Source of the DNA: an uncultured Pseudomonadota bacterium
GTDB taxonomy: Bacteria; Pseudomonadota; Gammaproteobacteria; Burkholderiales; Rhodocyclaceae
Reading direction: 5' to 3'
Assembly: GCA_903939665.1 (NCBI GenBank)
Contig: CAJAHZ010000005.1
Location: 1-7,978 of the forward strand
DNA length: 7,978 nt
A program made the position numbers and the translations under genes. Positions 7,901 to 7,978 of this stretch are shown here, piece after piece (the first letter of the stretch is position 1; every line of letters begins with the position of its first letter). Under the pieces are notes generated by a model. The model searched no databases. It was not told the origin of the DNA and saw nothing but the letters and a program-made list of their open reading frames with translations.

Positions 7901-7978
7901 GCCGCCGTAGTCGACGTCGCAGAAATGGATTTCGACTTTTCGTCATCGACCGAGCAAGCTATCTCCGTCGACGAAAAA
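4967..7978 (+). CDS. chpA: ChpA-type giant chemotaxis histidine kinase, N-terminal 1004 codons (cut by window edge)
   Basis: I translated this frame through to the last base without meeting a stop, giving 1004 codons. The opening (FDVGPLTWVKSEIDLALERA) and SATDLFFPDL (140-149) match the N-terminus of ChpA/PilL-type kinases. Visible modules: a first phosphotransfer-like domain with H55 in LHQVQGALTIVG; a helical region (about 165-420); a second phosphotransfer-like domain with LRQVIGALTMM (488-498) where R489 replaces the histidine; a Glu/Gln-rich linker (566-590); a fully canonical Hpt domain with H725 in RRAFHTLKGSGRMVG (721-735); then an acidic linker (806-1004). P. aeruginosa ChpA has about 2470 residues, so further Hpt, kinase, CheW and receiver domains presumably follow. 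It would phosphorylate PilG and PilH. Start: the ATG at 4967 lies 33 bases after pilJ; GGAG at 4951-4954 is a rather distant 12 bases away, but there is no in-frame alternative upstream. Confidence 0.92.
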   Translation, partial: MNAAMEFDVGPLTWVKSEIDLALERADQALQQYTAGAGDGAGDLTQIKFCRTHLHQVQGALTIVGLDGVTQFAEALESLLEATEQNRRPADAACVALAQRALAAIRHYLDDLISGQPNQPLRLLPLYREVQTARGQERISATDLFFPDLSVKPPRRNSAVQTLDRSEFQRLLRQERARFQRGLLSWLRLPEDRSGISEMLNAVKRIEATQDAAAARSFWWVATGFLAALAEGSLPGETDIKQLCARIDLQIRRLFEGSKNVAERLMRDALYFVATADSSSGAVQQVKAAYQLQAAMPDANAGAPAPQEAVRRRLREVISATEEAWNKFCAGTSQALPVFKEHATTLSATVEQLGQTDYRRLAQAIAAAAGWLTEKPSRHSESLAMEIATAILLTQNAQENFQRLGKDFAHQVDVMVERIHGCIAENPPMPGSEVPELDEMSRQAQEKLLIAQVAKEIQTNLAQIEQVLDGFFRDAEKRADLTTLEVPLRQVIGALTMMRHDGAVAALRQCAADIKGFSADNYVPQESDFERVADELSILGFFIDSLQHGTADFESFVRSMQSGPDEQAGEEEAPTETVEQEVEQQKRETHALLEALKQQPSDAGLREELKLNLSALQKDADLVADKELGQQTKAVLSALEAGGESAPQIDEAIASLKSQTPEAPKPSAATIQLSQSSVEEIDAELLAIFLEEAHEVLGAIDENFHLLTEQPHNTEVLTNLRRAFHTLKGSGRMVGLKELGEVAWSVEQVLNFWLRQEVAVNEQLFNLLGQAHEIFSAWVTHLESGSGAAPDPRQLVAFADLLKRGDDELLEAVLPGVAPAPVSSVNAPVPVESNVETAEPPVQDEVETISFEALPAASEIETDIDFDTGEITGLTESEDSVFEAPLEAESRPTENKFAAVNIKLPIKVTLPEPEPESIEAMGLELSIDEFNDEAGQAGVAEMADFDFELGAEPAEAVPQSAQADEMAAIEFEAPLEPYAAVVDVAEMDFDFSSSTEQAISVDEK
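7382..7978 (+). repeat. Acidic linker of ChpA with recurring FEAPLE and DFDF motifs
   Basis: Residues 806-1004 of the ChpA frame contain about 51 acidic and only 5 basic residues by hand count, are rich in Ala, Pro and Val, and look disordered. Short motifs recur: SFEALP (850-855), VFEAPLE (881-887) and EFEAPLE (970-976); and DIDFD (863-867), DFDFE (944-948) and DFDFS (988-992), the last two preceded by a methionine within two residues. At DNA level GAGGCGCCGCTCGAAGCC (from 7613) and GAAGCGCCGCTGGAGCCC (from 7880) are similar but differ at synonymous positions, so the repeat is degenerate. It may separate Hpt modules and act as a tether. Confidence 0.6.

Overview
The window reads as ordinary chromosomal DNA from a betaproteobacterium. 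The gene order and protein style suggest the Rhodocyclales (Dechloromonas/Azonexus-like), but that placement is an inference from pattern memory and not from a search. It has two divergent blocks separated by a 400-base non-coding stretch.

Left block, minus strand (1-968): thiD (HMP/HMP-phosphate kinase) runs into the start of thiE (thiamine-phosphate synthase) with an 8-base overlap. thiE leaves the window at base 1. ThiD makes the HMP pyrophosphate that ThiE joins to the thiazole phosphate, so these are consecutive steps of thiamine biosynthesis in one transcript.

Middle (969-1368): a divergent intergenic region with no convincing gene. It holds the presumed promoters of both blocks, a perfect 10-base palindrome, a TTTTGAA direct repeat and a candidate -10 box upstream of pilG.

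Right block, plus strand (1369-7978): a Pil-Chp chemosensory operon for type IV pili, in the order pilG, pilH, pilI, pilJ, chpA. All genes are co-directional with gaps of 35, 14, 87 and 33 bases. PilJ is the membrane receptor, PilI the CheW-type adaptor, ChpA the giant histidine kinase with several phosphotransfer domains, and PilG and PilH are single-domain response regulators. In Pseudomonas aeruginosa this pathway controls twitching motility and surface-dependent cAMP signalling. chpA is the largest gene here: it is open from 4967 to the last base (1004 codons, no stop) and is cut by the window edge. Its kinase, CheW and receiver modules would lie beyond.

No mobile element, CRISPR array, tRNA or rRNA was seen. 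I do not see a wholly new system. The points most worth a second look are in ChpA (a histidine phosphotransfer domain whose histidine is arginine, and a very acidic linker with recurring FEAPLE and DFDF motifs), the absence of a pilK methyltransferase between pilJ and chpA, and the long divergent regulatory region.
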